Shown one piece after another: positions 7,288 through 17,070 of a stretch of DNA of 64,000 nt. Where the stretch lies: assembly GCA_041441465.1 (NCBI GenBank), contig JASDSY010000026.1, positions 246,965 to 310,964 of the forward strand. Reading direction: 5' to 3'. Each line of letters begins with the position of its first letter. Position 1 is the first letter of the stretch. Position numbers and translations under genes: made by a program. The stretch comes from JASDSY01 sp041441465 (GTDB lineage: Bacteria > Muiribacteriota > UBA9980). The notes beneath the pieces are model-generated. The model did not search any database. It saw only the letters and a program-made list of their open reading frames with translations, and had not been told where the DNA came from.

Positions 7288-10134
7288 TTACTCTTTTTTG
7301 CGTTTAAATTTCAGGCCGAGCTTGTAAAATTCCATAAAAATCAACGGAAGCAAGCTTAATCCAAGCACGAGGTCCCATTTCGACATATTAAGGCTGACCG
7401 TTTTAAAAGCCGACTGAAGCGGAGTATAATGCACTGCAATAAGCTGTAAAACAACAGCCACAAAAGCCGAAGCCCATATCCATATATTTTCAAAAATCTT
7501 ACTGAAAGCCGAAACGTTTTTTGAACGGCAGCTGAAAGAATGTATAATCGGGCTCAATGAAAGAATTGTAAAAGCCATTGTACAAGCTTCGAAATACTGG
7601 AACCGCTCGTCCCAGAATGTAACACTTATATTAAAAGGCGGAACGATTATAAAAGTCTTGAGCCTTTCAAATAGTTCAACCGGAGTCACCGCGTAATATT
7701 CATAATAAAACGCGAATAAAGCTGCGACGCCCATAATGGCGCCATTTATATTAAGCATCCAGAATTCCCACGGCCCGACAATCTTTTCTTTTGTCGAACG
7801 CGGTTTTTTTGTCATCAATCCCGGCTCAGCCGTGTCAACACCGAGAGCCAGCGCCGGAAGTCCGTTGGTTATAAGGTTAATCCACAAAATCTGAAGCGGA
7901 AATAACGGCGGTTCCCAGCCGAATATCACAGTAAAAAATATCGCAAGGACAAGGCCCATATTAGATGAAAAAAGAAAATAAATAAATTTCTTTATATTAT
8001 TGTAAATCACTCGGCCCTCTTCGACGGCCGACACAATAGTCGAAAAATTGTCGTCCGCCAGCACCATATCGGCGGCCGATTTCGTCACATCAGTGCCGGC
8101 GATCCCCATGGCGATACCTATTGAAGCTTCCTTTATAGCAGGCGCGTCATTTATCCCGTCGCCGGTCATGGCAACGATTTCGCCCCTGTTTTTAAAAGCC
8201 TTTACGATCCTGAGTTTATGTTCAGCCGTAACGCGGGCAAATACGGAAGTATTTTTACAGATTTCGGTGAGTTTTTCGTCATCTATTTTATCAAGTTCAG
8301 GCCCCGAAAGCGACTGCATGCCAGGAGTTAATATCCCAAGCTCGCGTGCGATGGCCGAAGCGGTACCCTTATGATCGCCGGTAATCATCACAGGGGTAAT
8401 ACCGGCCTGACGGCAAAGCTCGATCGATTGTTTTACCTCTAGTTTCGGCGGATCCATAATGCATGCCAGACCGTAAAAAGTAAGATTTTGTTCCAAAACA
8501 GCCGAATCGGTCTTTTCATCCAAAACTATTTTATCGCAAGGCACGATACGGCCGGCAACGCCGAGCACGCGAAACGCCACGTTAACCATTTCTTCATTTT
8601 TCGCAAGAAGGTCTTTTTTTATTTCAGCGTCAATCGCTTTTTCAACGCCGTTAATCATAATATTCTTTGAACGCGCAAGCACCATCTCCATGGCGCCTTT
8701 AGTAAAAATATAATAATTATTATCTTTTTTGAATATCTTGGACATCATTTTACGTTCAGAGCTGAACGGCACTTCATCGATCTGCTCAAAGCCCGAGCAA
8801 TAAGAATCTACATTGACGCCGGCTTTAATGGCTCCGATAAGCAAAGCCACTTCCGTAGGATCGCCGACAAAATCGGCGTTATGAACATTCTCAGCGGTAA
8901 GTTTAACTTTGGCATTATTACAAAGAATCGACGATTCGATAAAATGTTTCAAAGTATTTTTATCATCGGCCAAAAATGTATTTTCTATTTTCCGGCCTTC
9001 GCTTGAAATCTCCCCGACTGAATCGTAGCCTTCACCGGTTATATCAATAAATTTACCGTCGGCGTATATTCTTTTAAGCACCATTTTATTTTGAGTGAGC
9101 GTACCTGTCTTATCGGTGCATATAACGCTGGTGCAGCCTAAAGTCTCAACTGCCGCAAGTTTTCTAACGATGGCTTTTTTATTAGCCATTCTCTGGGTGC
9201 CGAGCGCCATAACAATAGTTGTAATCGCCGGAAGGCCTTCCGGAATCGCAGCTACGGCAAGGCTGACAGCGGTCATGAAATAAAACAACAAAGGCTTATT
9301 ACCGCGCATTATACCAAGAAAAAATATTACGGCACACACAATTATGCATAAATATACTATATTATGTCCGAATTCATTAAGTTTTTTCTGAAGCGGCGTA
9401 TCTTCGTCTTCGACTTCATCAATCGACTGCGCAATTTTCCCTAACTCGGTAAACATGCCGGTATTAACCACAATTCCTTTGGCGCGGCCCGTCGCAACAG
9501 TCGTCCCCATATACGCCATATTAATTCTTTCTGAAAGCGGAGCTTCAGCCTCGATTTTTTCGACATCCTGCTTCATTACTGCAACTGATTCGCCGGTAAG
9601 AGCAGATTCGGAAGTCGAAAACCTGTGTGTTTCAATAATTTTAATATCAGCTGGAACTATATCACCCTCTTCGAGAACAATAATATCGCCGCACACTAAA
9701 TTTTCGGAATCAATGCTTTTTAATTCACCGTCGCGAATTACTTTGGCATAGCGTGCCGACATTTTTTTCAACGCGTCCATTGCCGCATCCGCCTTTAATT
9801 CTTGAAACAGTCCGAGTACACCGTTCAAAATAACTATCAGCATTATAGCAAGAAAATCGCCGTATTTTTCAAAAATACCGCCGTTTGGATTTTCAAAATA
9901 ACCTGTAAACGCCGATACAATAGCGGCAATTATAAGAACCCATATGATGAAATTATTGAATTGCTCAAAAAAAATTACTATTACGCTTTTTTTCGGTTTT
10001 TCCTTAAGCCTGTTATGCCCTATTTTACATAACAATTCCTCTGAAAATTCAGTGGTAAGCCCTTTAGCTAAGTCGGTCTGCCAATATTGGCAAATTTCCT
10101 CGAAATTCATTGAATGCCAGAAATGTTTTTGCAT
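7288..10134 (-). CDS. P-type calcium-transporting ATPase (P2A/SERCA-like)
   Basis: A 948-residue cation pump expected in the cytoplasmic membrane, moving Ca2+ out of the cytoplasm at the cost of ATP. The N-terminal cation-ATPase domain is followed by the actuator motif TGES (about 180), the M4 ion-binding motif PEGLPA (about 298), the phosphorylation site DKTGTLTQNKM (Asp about 341), the nucleotide-domain KGA and the hinge TGDGINDAPAIKEA. C-terminal transmembrane helices include ILWINLITNGLPALALG, the M6 segment of type II pumps. Length and motif order fit the SERCA/PMR1-like P2A group. A good ribosome site (AAAGGAAAGG) precedes the ATG. Mn2+ or another divalent ion is an alternative cargo. 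Confidence 0.92.
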   Translation of the reverse strand: MQKHFWHSMNFEEICQYWQTDLAKGLTTEFSEELLCKIGHNRLKEKPKKSVIVIFFEQFNNFIIWVLIIAAIVSAFTGYFENPNGGIFEKYGDFLAIMLIVILNGVLGLFQELKADAAMDALKKMSARYAKVIRDGELKSIDSENLVCGDIIVLEEGDIVPADIKIIETHRFSTSESALTGESVAVMKQDVEKIEAEAPLSERINMAYMGTTVATGRAKGIVVNTGMFTELGKIAQSIDEVEDEDTPLQKKLNEFGHNIVYLCIIVCAVIFFLGIMRGNKPLLFYFMTAVSLAVAAIPEGLPAITTIVMALGTQRMANKKAIVRKLAAVETLGCTSVICTDKTGTLTQNKMVLKRIYADGKFIDITGEGYDSVGEISSEGRKIENTFLADDKNTLKHFIESSILCNNAKVKLTAENVHNADFVGDPTEVALLIGAIKAGVNVDSYCSGFEQIDEVPFSSERKMMSKIFKKDNNYYIFTKGAMEMVLARSKNIMINGVEKAIDAEIKKDLLAKNEEMVNVAFRVLGVAGRIVPCDKIVLDEKTDSAVLEQNLTFYGLACIMDPPKLEVKQSIELCRQAGITPVMITGDHKGTASAIARELGILTPGMQSLSGPELDKIDDEKLTEICKNTSVFARVTAEHKLRIVKAFKNRGEIVAMTGDGINDAPAIKEASIGIAMGIAGTDVTKSAADMVLADDNFSTIVSAVEEGRVIYNNIKKFIYFLFSSNMGLVLAIFFTVIFGWEPPLFPLQILWINLITNGLPALALGVDTAEPGLMTKKPRSTKEKIVGPWEFWMLNINGAIMGVAALFAFYYEYYAVTPVELFERLKTFIIVPPFNISVTFWDERFQYFEACTMAFTILSLSPIIHSFSCRSKNVSAFSKIFENIWIWASAFVAVVLQLIAVHYTPLQSAFKTVSLNMSKWDLVLGLSLLPLIFMEFYKLGLKFKRKKE

Positions 10135-10493
10135 TTTTACCTTTCCTTTATATATTTTTTTATTTTATAAAAAATATTATCATGCGATATGTTTTAAAAC
10201 AGTATTTCAAAAACTTAAAAACATCGAATAGTTGAAGTAAACTCATTATTATAATTTTCTGATTTGTTATCCAATTTAATATCATGCAAGCGCATATATC
10301 AAATACACTATAAAACCGCAATCAATATGTTATTTTAAATTCTATTTAAAATCCTGCCGCTGCATTTCAACTAAAAACGTGATTAAACGCTGCAAATAAC
10401 GAATTTCAAATATCCGATTAATTAATCCGAAATTAAAAAATTATACCAGAAAAAAAATAAAGTTTCAATGGTTTCAAAAATATTAATATAATT
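10135..10493. other. Intergenic region, no gene seen
   Basis: About 360 AT-rich bases upstream of the calcium ATPase. I find no credible open frame or RNA gene. A 12-bp perfect palindrome GATTAATTAATC (10416-10427), flanked by TCC and CCGA, is the only structure that stands out and could be a protein-binding site. No convincing -35/-10 pair was found for the ATPase gene. Confidence 0.4.
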
Positions 10494-10530
10494 AAAAACC
10501 GGAACAACGATTTTACTCATATATTCCGGT
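10494..10530 (-). terminator. Intrinsic terminator after pth
   Basis: Stem ACCGGAA (10498-10504) with TTCCGGT (10524-10530). On the minus strand it is followed by TTTTTAATT. It lies 17 nt beyond the pth stop codon and probably ends the spoVG-glmU-prs-pth group. Confidence 0.75.
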
Positions 10531-10546
10531 CAGCGGGTAATTTATC

Positions 10547-11149
10547 TTAATTGGCCGCGTTTTGTTTCGGCGGGTCAAAACCGAATTTATTATTAAAATT
10601 ATTCATTATATATGTAATGTCTTTTTTTATGAATTTTTCGGCTGCATCGGCAGCGAACGCAACGGTTTTATTAAGAATCTCCTCTTCATCCCTTGAAAAT
10701 TTCATTAAAACGAAATCCTCAAGCGCCATACGCGGCGGAGTTTGACCGATCCCGATGCGAACCCTTGGAATTTTGTTCGAACCCATCAGCGAAAATATAG
10801 ACTTCAACCCGTTATGGCCGCCGTCGCTTCCCTGCTCGCGCACCCTTAATTTCCCGAAAGGCAGGCTGACATCGTCGCATATAATCACTATGTTCTCATG
10901 CGGCACCTTAAAATATCCGGCGAAATCCCGGAGCGACTCCCCTGAAAGGTTCATATAAGTTTGAGGTTTAAGCAAAATTACATCGGATTCAGGAAGTTTG
11001 ATGCTGAGATATTCACCCTTAAACTTATTCGACGGCAAAGACTGACCGCCCAAACGCGACATTAATTCATCCACCACCATAAAACCAATATTATGGCGAG
11101 TTTTCGAATATTTCCCGCCGGGATTACCAAGTCCGCATATTATTTTCAT
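10547..11149 (-). CDS. pth: Peptidyl-tRNA hydrolase
   Basis: A 200-residue cytoplasmic esterase that frees tRNA from peptidyl-tRNA dropped by stalled ribosomes. The N-terminus GLGNPGGKYSKTRHNIGF holds the family signature with catalytic His19. LKPQTYMNLSG, the strand VIICDDVSLPFGKLRVR and DGGHNGLKSI follow, all conserved in Pth. Length is close to the usual 185-200. A strong ribosome site (GGAG) precedes the ATG. The gene closes the conserved spoVG-glmU-prs-pth neighbourhood, here with a TPR protein inserted between prs and pth where many Firmicutes have ctc/rplY. Confidence 0.97.
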   Translation of the reverse strand: MKIICGLGNPGGKYSKTRHNIGFMVVDELMSRLGGQSLPSNKFKGEYLSIKLPESDVILLKPQTYMNLSGESLRDFAGYFKVPHENIVIICDDVSLPFGKLRVREQGSDGGHNGLKSIFSLMGSNKIPRVRIGIGQTPPRMALEDFVLMKFSRDEEEILNKTVAFAADAAEKFIKKDITYIMNNFNNKFGFDPPKQNAAN

Positions 11150-11277
11150 TTAATACACTCCGTATATTTTTCGTTTTTTCTTTACAATAAATAAAACAAC
11201 CCGTTTTAATAAATGCACATTTCACTTTTTCAGACTGCCCAATAATGCGAGTATTTTCACCGGCTGCTTAACTTTGC

Positions 11278-14070
11278 CTAATTATTCTGAATCAATTTAA
11301 TACGCACCTTATCAAGCTTAAGCTTGGCTTCTTCTTTTAAAAGCACGCTGCGCGCTTTGTTATAAGCCTCAAGGTAAGCCACCTCGGCATCTTCGATGTT
11401 GCGCTGATAAAGGCATGAGTCGCCAAGACTTGTCAATATTTCCGGATCATCAGGTTTGTAAATAAGCGCCTGCCGAAAATATTCCTCGGCGCGCTTAAAA
11501 TTATTCTTTTTCATATAAATAACGCCGATCTGATAATACGGGAAATAATTGGTCCGGTCGTTATTAATCATATTCACGTATATTTCTATAGCTTTTGCAT
11601 ATTGTTTCGATTTTATAAGTGTCGCCGCGTAAATATCCCTAATATCATCTATTTTTTGACTTTCAACTGAATAAGCGTCAAACATACGTTCAAGCGGTTT
11701 ATACATCTCATATCCGTAAAGCGCCTTAAGCAATTTTACGAGATTGTCCCGCCCACTGTCTGTCAAATAACCCAATTCGGTTTCGGCAGTATCGGATGTT
11801 TTTAAGTCTTCCAACACATTTCTGGCAGTTTCAATCTCCATGGGTGTTTTGGCTTTAGAAACTATCGTTTCGCAAATTGTCCGTGCCGGAATAAAAATAC
11901 CCGAATTCTTCAACGCATTGACGAGTTCAAATTTTACAATGGTATCGCCTGGATTGCGCGACATATATTTAGCATAATAATCATAAGCGACATAATTTAG
12001 TCCAAGTTCAAAAAAAGCTTTTCCCAGCTTAAGAGCATTAGCACCGCTGCTATTTAATTCATTGGCCCTCAATAAATATGCCGTATAGTTAATCATATCG
12101 CCGGCACCTTTATAAGCCAGGGCCAGCACTTCATTAGCCTCATAATTATCAGGGCTTATTTTTACGGCTTCCCTGGCTTTTATAAGAGCCTTGGAATATT
12201 CATGAAGTTTAATATAACTTTTTGCCGTATCTATAAGCGTTTTTTCATTTTCATAACTTAGCAGTTGATCGCCTGGCGAAATACCCATCTGGCGACGTAT
12301 TTTTTTCGAATATTTATCGGCCGGAGCCATGGCCTGCATTTTCTTTGAAATATCCATAAAAATTTCAAAGTTTCCCTCTTTTTTGGCTGATAATGCTTTA
12401 AAATACATCACCTTCATATTTTCCGGCGATACGGCAAGCGCATCGTTAAAATATTTTCTCGCTGAATCGAAATCACTGATCCTAGAATAATAAACGCCGA
12501 GCGATATATAATTTTCGATATAGCGCGAATCAGCTTCTATGCCCTTGGCGAAAAACCTGACCGCGTGTTCCTCTTTTTTAAGGCGCATAAGCAATACACC
12601 GGTATCATGAAGCAGCTTGGCATCGGTTGCGGTGTCGGGATTTATGCTGAACGCGAAAGTAAGCGCTTCGTCTTTTTTCTTTTGAGTTAATTTAAGATAA
12701 CTTATAAGATAATTAGTCTCGTTGTCCGACGAATCAATAGAGAATGAATAATATAAAGCTCTCTGAGCTTTCTCATAATCTTTTTTATTTATATAGTAGC
12801 AGGCTATCTTCTTCAAGTCCTCAATCGAAGCCGAATTAGACTCCAGTTTATGCTTTAGGGCTATTATTTCATTCGGCAGACGGCTGTTGATCGTCTGCGG
12901 CACATCTTCATTACGACCGGAGCCGTCGTCATCGTCGGCCATAATCTCAACGCTGGCGGAATCATTCGTACTATTTGCCGCATCATTTTTATCTGCGGAG
13001 CTGACGTTAACCTGCTCAGCGGCGTCGCTTTCATTCATTATCGTTTTAGTACGCAAATTACCCGGATCGATGATCGCCGCGGTCTGAAAATGATAATCTG
13101 AACGTGAGTTCATTTTCTTTTTTTTATATAAAACGCCGAGCGCCAGGTGAGCATTATAATCTTTCAAATCATTTTCGACTGCGCTGTTTAAAGCCGATTC
13201 AAGCCTTTTCATTCCTGCGCTGTCCGGTTCCGACGACTTAATAAAATCGATAACCTTATTGCACGAATTATCATTCAGGCCGCCCGAAATAACAAGCGAA
13301 ATTACATCGATTGATTTTTCCGAACGTGCGTCATCTAATTGAACGTCGGGCCGTGCGGCAAGCTCCGCGGCGGGAGGCTGCGGCTGTCGATTTTCACCGG
13401 CCGGAACTTGAAAAACGCCGGCTTCGTTTTCGGCATTGTCCCGCTTTACGGGCCCGACGCCGCCAGCCCGAGAAACTTCGCTATCTGCCCTTTTCCGGCC
13501 AATCAATTCCGTTTTTAAAATTTCAATGCGTTCCTTATCGGCGCGCGAAATATAATACTGTCGTGAATATTCTGTCGCGGTTTTGACGGCGTTATCGATA
13601 GCTCCTTTTTGAGATAACTCGCTTATCTTTTTTTCATAAGCCTGTGAAAGATACTGCTGCGCTTCTATAAAATCGGGATTTTTTTTCAGGGCCGAGGAAA
13701 ACTCTTTAATAGCATCATCATTACGCCCCTTTAAATAATAACACATACCGAGGTTATAACGCGCTTCCGGATCATTTTGAGAAACCGAAAGAATTTGTAA
13801 AAATTTATCGGCCGCGCCGTCATAATCACCCGATTCAAACAGCTTAAGCCCGTCATTATTTAATTTTTGACGGTCGTTCAAATTTTCAGACTTCACGGAA
13901 GTATTTTTAGAGTCGCGAAACGGCCAGGCACATGCGTTATCAACATGATAAACCGCCGCAGTGGCCTGAAAAAATAGCAAAATAGTTATAAACCATGCTA
14001 TTTTAAAAGATGATCTATAACTATTGCCAATATGCGCTTTAATTATTTTATATACAAGCATTTTAACCAT
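11278..14070 (-). CDS. Large TPR-repeat protein with signal sequence
   Basis: A 930-residue protein. The N-terminus is basic and then hydrophobic (WFITILLFFQATAA, about residues 27-40), a signal peptide or anchor, so the bulk is probably exported or membrane-tethered. Tetratricopeptide repeats start around residue 70 (KFLQILSVSQNDPEARYNLG; GRNDDAIKEFSSALKKNPDF) and recur through the protein to a C-terminal block (ALIYKPDDPEILTSLGDSCL). A low-complexity stretch near 200-270 and an acidic, Asn/Ser-rich stretch near 340-400 separate TPR groups. TPRs bind other proteins; no enzyme domain is visible. It starts 8 nt after the prs stop, so it is probably co-transcribed. An inner ATG three codons later could be the true start. 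Confidence 0.85.
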   Translation of the reverse strand: MVKMLVYKIIKAHIGNSYRSSFKIAWFITILLFFQATAAVYHVDNACAWPFRDSKNTSVKSENLNDRQKLNNDGLKLFESGDYDGAADKFLQILSVSQNDPEARYNLGMCYYLKGRNDDAIKEFSSALKKNPDFIEAQQYLSQAYEKKISELSQKGAIDNAVKTATEYSRQYYISRADKERIEILKTELIGRKRADSEVSRAGGVGPVKRDNAENEAGVFQVPAGENRQPQPPAAELAARPDVQLDDARSEKSIDVISLVISGGLNDNSCNKVIDFIKSSEPDSAGMKRLESALNSAVENDLKDYNAHLALGVLYKKKKMNSRSDYHFQTAAIIDPGNLRTKTIMNESDAAEQVNVSSADKNDAANSTNDSASVEIMADDDDGSGRNEDVPQTINSRLPNEIIALKHKLESNSASIEDLKKIACYYINKKDYEKAQRALYYSFSIDSSDNETNYLISYLKLTQKKKDEALTFAFSINPDTATDAKLLHDTGVLLMRLKKEEHAVRFFAKGIEADSRYIENYISLGVYYSRISDFDSARKYFNDALAVSPENMKVMYFKALSAKKEGNFEIFMDISKKMQAMAPADKYSKKIRRQMGISPGDQLLSYENEKTLIDTAKSYIKLHEYSKALIKAREAVKISPDNYEANEVLALAYKGAGDMINYTAYLLRANELNSSGANALKLGKAFFELGLNYVAYDYYAKYMSRNPGDTIVKFELVNALKNSGIFIPARTICETIVSKAKTPMEIETARNVLEDLKTSDTAETELGYLTDSGRDNLVKLLKALYGYEMYKPLERMFDAYSVESQKIDDIRDIYAATLIKSKQYAKAIEIYVNMINNDRTNYFPYYQIGVIYMKKNNFKRAEEYFRQALIYKPDDPEILTSLGDSCLYQRNIEDAEVAYLEAYNKARSVLLKEEAKLKLDKVRIKLIQNN

Positions 14071-14078
14071 AATCCATT

Positions 14079-15029
14079 TTATTCAAAAAGGTTGGAAACC
14101 GATATTTCATTATGTATTCTGTAAATTACCTCGGATATAAGAGGCGCGATAGAAAGCACCTTTATTTTAGGATATTTCTTATTTAAAACGTTATTTATCG
14201 TATTCGTCGTAATGACTTCTTTAATAGGCGCCAAATCAAGTCTTTCATAAGCCGGCCCCGACAGTATAGCATGCGTGGTCGCGACATATATTTCTTTAGC
14301 GCCGTTAGCCGAAAGCATTTTAGACGCAGCAGCGATAGTGCCGGCAGTATCGATAATATCATCGATTAAAACCGCTATTTTATTTTTAACATCGCCTATA
14401 AGGTTCATAACCTCAGCTACGTTTGGTTTAGGACGCCTTTTATCGACAATCGCGATAGTGGTGTTCATTTTTTTTGCAAATGCCCTGGCGCGTCCGACAC
14501 CGCCCGCATCGGGCGAAACAATAACCATTTCTGAATCGAAATTTTTTTCCTTGAGATAATCGCAAATTATAGGCAAAGCAGTAAGGTGATCTACAGGAAT
14601 ATCAAAAAAGCCCTGAATCGCGGATGAATGCAGATCCACCGTCATTACCCTGTCCGCTCCGGCCGTTGTAAGAAGATTAGCGACAAGTTTGGCAGTTATC
14701 GGTTCGCGCCCGGCTGTCTTTTTTTCCTGGCGGCTGTATCCGTAGTATGGAATTACCGCTGTAATGCGGTGCGCCGAGGCTCTTTTAACCGCGTCTATTA
14801 TTATCAAAAGCTTCATCAGCGAATCATTAACCGGAGTCGATGTGGGCTGGACAATAAACACGTCCGCGCCCCTGACGCTCGAATTGATTTTTATATTCGT
14901 CTCACCGTCGCAAAATGTCGTAACTTCAATATCACCCTGTTTTATATCAAGATGGCGGCACACTTCAGCAGTCAATTCAGGATGAGTGGAACCACAGAAC
15001 ACTGTCAATTTTCTCTTGGACGCTTCCAT
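14079..15029 (-). CDS. prs: Ribose-phosphate pyrophosphokinase
   Basis: A 316-residue enzyme making PRPP from ribose 5-phosphate and ATP, the entry to purine, pyrimidine, His, Trp and NAD synthesis. Motifs are FCDGETNIKI, the flexible-loop region YGYSRQEKK, the metal-binding VDLHSSAIQGFF, the ring-type VSPDAGGVGRARAFA and the PRPP-binding loop VLIDDIIDTAGTI. Length fits class I PrsA. The ribosome site AAGGAG is well placed before ATG 15029. It follows glmU by 42 nt, as in Bacillus (glmU-prs). Confidence 0.98.
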   Translation of the reverse strand: MEASKRKLTVFCGSTHPELTAEVCRHLDIKQGDIEVTTFCDGETNIKINSSVRGADVFIVQPTSTPVNDSLMKLLIIIDAVKRASAHRITAVIPYYGYSRQEKKTAGREPITAKLVANLLTTAGADRVMTVDLHSSAIQGFFDIPVDHLTALPIICDYLKEKNFDSEMVIVSPDAGGVGRARAFAKKMNTTIAIVDKRRPKPNVAEVMNLIGDVKNKIAVLIDDIIDTAGTIAAASKMLSANGAKEIYVATTHAILSGPAYERLDLAPIKEVITTNTINNVLNKKYPKIKVLSIAPLISEVIYRIHNEISVSNLFE

Positions 15030-15071
15030 AAATAACTCCTTGATACATAATTCAAAAAGTAAGAATATTTT

Positions 15072-16475
15072 TTATTTCTTTTTTAAAACTCTTTTTTTCA
15101 TATAATCCGATTTTATAGTCTGTTCATTTCTTTCGAAAGCCAATGCGAAAGGCGGCACGTTTTTGGTAATTACCGAGCCGGCTCCTACAAGGGCATTTTC
15201 ACCGATTTCAACCGGCGCGACAAGCGAAGAATTCGTCCCGACAAAACTATTATCGCCAATTTTAGTACGGTTTTTATTAACTCCGTCATAGTTGCAGGTA
15301 ATAGCTCCGGCGCTGAAATTTACATTTTCACCGATTTCAGCATCTCCGATATACGCAAGGTGGTTTGCCTTGCTGTTTTTCCCTATAATCGATTTTTTAA
15401 CCTCGACGTAATTACCTATATGCACCGATTCGCATATTTTAGCGCCGGGCCTTAAATGTGAATAAGGGCCGATTTTAGCGTTAGCACTTACTTCTGAATC
15501 CTCGATCACGCTGCCTATGACTTTCGTGCCGGGGCCGATTTTGGAATTTATAATATAAGAATCAGGACCTATCTCACAATCAATTTCTATTTTAGTCGAA
15601 CCGTGAATATGAGTGTTCGGATAAATAATAACGTCATTAGCTATCATAACGCCGGCATCTATATAAGTTGCCGCCGGATCGGTAATTGTCACGCCGGCCA
15701 GCATATGCTTTTTATTGATGCGCTCATGCATTATTTTATTAGCGATTGAGAGCTCATAGCGGTTATTTATTCCCATCATAAGATAGTCTTCGGTTTCAGC
15801 GAAAGCCATAACTTTCAATCCCTGAGAATTCAGAATCCCGATCGAATCCGTTAAATAATATTCATGCTGGTCATTATTCGGCTGTAATTTAGACAACGCG
15901 TCCAGAAGATGCTTATTTGAAAATACATAAACACCGGTATTAATCTCGTTAATTTTTTTTATTTCCGAAGAAGCGTCGCGTTCTTCTATAATAGCCGCAA
16001 GGTGGCCTTTTTCGTCACGAACTATGCGCCCGTACCCGGCGGAATTTTTTACGAATGTCGTAAGCACCGTGGCGCTCGAATCATTACCGATATGAAATTC
16101 GAAAAGATTTTTTAGTATGGCGCTTGTCAATAAAGGAGTATCGCCGCATAAAACCATCGTATAGCCATCGGGCAGAAGCTCGGCGCGCGCCTGAAGAAGA
16201 GCATGGCCTGTACCTTTCTGCTCTAGCTGTGTAACGAATGCTATGTCCGGAAAATCGCCGTGGCATCTTTTTATGGTTTCCATTACCAGCTCGCGCGAAT
16301 GCCCGACAACCGGTATAATTTTTTCGGGCCCCAACTCGCGGACCGCCCTGATTACGTGTGAAACCATAGGTTCGCCGGCAACCTCAAAAACCACCTTAGG
16401 AAACTTCGATTTCATGCGAGTTCCAAGGCCGGCGGCAAGAATAACAACCGAAAGCTGTTTTTTACATTTTTCCAT
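15072..16475 (-). CDS. glmU: Bifunctional GlmU: GlcN-1-P acetyltransferase / UDP-GlcNAc pyrophosphorylase
   Basis: A 467-residue bifunctional enzyme that acetylates glucosamine-1-phosphate and couples it to UTP, giving UDP-GlcNAc for peptidoglycan and surface glycans. The N-terminal uridylyltransferase has LAAGLGTRMKSKFPK and CGDTPLL. From about residue 250 a left-handed beta-helix of hexapeptide repeats forms the acetyltransferase (IGPYSHLRPGA; NYVEVKKS; AYIGDAEIGENVNFSAG; CNYDGVNK). The frame is open 21 codons further upstream, but ATG 16475 is chosen because AAGGAGA lies 6 nt before it and the protein then starts just ahead of the conserved core. An intrinsic-terminator-like hairpin lies only 25 nt upstream of this start. 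Confidence 0.97.
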   Translation of the reverse strand: MEKCKKQLSVVILAAGLGTRMKSKFPKVVFEVAGEPMVSHVIRAVRELGPEKIIPVVGHSRELVMETIKRCHGDFPDIAFVTQLEQKGTGHALLQARAELLPDGYTMVLCGDTPLLTSAILKNLFEFHIGNDSSATVLTTFVKNSAGYGRIVRDEKGHLAAIIEERDASSEIKKINEINTGVYVFSNKHLLDALSKLQPNNDQHEYYLTDSIGILNSQGLKVMAFAETEDYLMMGINNRYELSIANKIMHERINKKHMLAGVTITDPAATYIDAGVMIANDVIIYPNTHIHGSTKIEIDCEIGPDSYIINSKIGPGTKVIGSVIEDSEVSANAKIGPYSHLRPGAKICESVHIGNYVEVKKSIIGKNSKANHLAYIGDAEIGENVNFSAGAITCNYDGVNKNRTKIGDNSFVGTNSSLVAPVEIGENALVGAGSVITKNVPPFALAFERNEQTIKSDYMKKRVLKKK

Positions 16476-16499
16476 TACTATCTCCTTAAAAAATAGCAC

Positions 16500-16537
16500 T
16501 AAAAAAAATTGGGCAGATGTTTCAAAGCATCTACCCA
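16500..16537 (-). terminator. Terminator/attenuator between tRNA-Gln and glmU
   Basis: On the minus strand GGGTAGATG pairs with CATCTGCCC (plus 16528-16536 and 16511-16519), followed by AATTTTTTTT. It is a strong Rho-independent signal lying between tRNA-Gln and glmU, with its U-run ending about 25 nt from the glmU start. There is no room for a separate full promoter after it. Confidence 0.8.
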
Positions 16538-16556
16538 CTTAATTTATAAATATTAA

Positions 16557-16629
16557 CTGGGGCGGGAGGATTCGAACCCACGAATGACGGAACCAAAATC
16601 CGTTGCCTTACCAGCTTGGCGACGCCCCA
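16557..16629 (-). tRNA. trnQ: tRNA-Gln (anticodon UUG)
   Basis: A cloverleaf on the minus strand. Acceptor TGGGGCG pairs with CGCCCCA; the D arm starts CGCC; anticodon stem ACGGA/TCCGT encloses loop TTTTGGT, giving anticodon TTG; the T arm contains GTGGGTTCGAATCC(T). Discriminator base is G. CCA is not encoded (next bases are TTAA). It lies 30 nt downstream of spoVG and just before a terminator, so it may be cut from a spoVG transcript. Confidence 0.95.
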
Positions 16630-16659
16630 ACTTATCCATATAGCAAAACCCAAACTTAA

Positions 16660-16959
16660 TTAGTTGGCAGCTACCATGGTATTTGTATTTTCTTCAACCA
16701 TTATTTCTTTTACTTTATCAAATTCAGTTAAAACTGCTGTCTGTATTTTCTCGCGTGTAGCTGTAGCAATAGGATGAGCTGTATCTTTGTAATCGCCTGT
16801 CGTGGTTTTTCTTGAAGGCATAGCTACAAAATAACCTTTTTTACCTTCGATTACTTTTAAGTCATGAACAACGAATGCGTTATCGATCGTGATCGAAGCG
16901 AATGCTTTTAACTTACCATCACCGTTAACTTTTCTTACTCTTACTTCTGTAATATCCAA
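16660..16959 (-). CDS. spoVG: SpoVG-family regulator
   Basis: About 99 residues, homologous to SpoVG, a small nucleic-acid-binding protein that affects cell division, septation and virulence genes in Firmicutes and spirochaetes. It is found well beyond spore formers, so it does not imply sporulation. The core ITEVRVRKV, VVHDLKVIEGKKGYFVAMPS and AHPIATATREKIQ is clear. The frame also opens with ATG 16971, but AAAGG runs straight into that ATG with no spacer. A TTG start at 16959, five bases after GGTGG, gives the usual M-(D/E)-I/V-T-E/D-V-R N-terminus and is preferred. Its own promoter is visible upstream. Confidence 0.93.
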   Translation of the reverse strand: MDITEVRVRKVNGDGKLKAFASITIDNAFVVHDLKVIEGKKGYFVAMPSRKTTTGDYKDTAHPIATATREKIQTAVLTEFDKVKEIMVEENTNTMVAAN

Positions 16960-17070
16960 TCTGTCCACCATCCTTTAAGCAAACATTCTTTTCTTTATTT
17001 TTTTGGATTACTCTGGAAAATTCACGGGATATTCAATGAATTTCCTCATACCTTACCAATAGTTATGGTT

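Noticed and set aside
10135..10546. Possible origin or attachment site in the AT-rich gap
   Set aside because: Only one 12-bp palindrome; no DnaA-box cluster, tRNA-end duplication or integrase.
15072..16538. Longer GlmU start at 16538
   Set aside because: The extra 21 residues run through the terminator hairpin; ATG 16475 has a strong ribosome site.
16660..16959. spoVG as evidence for sporulation
   Set aside because: SpoVG occurs in many non-spore-formers and no other sporulation gene is in the window.
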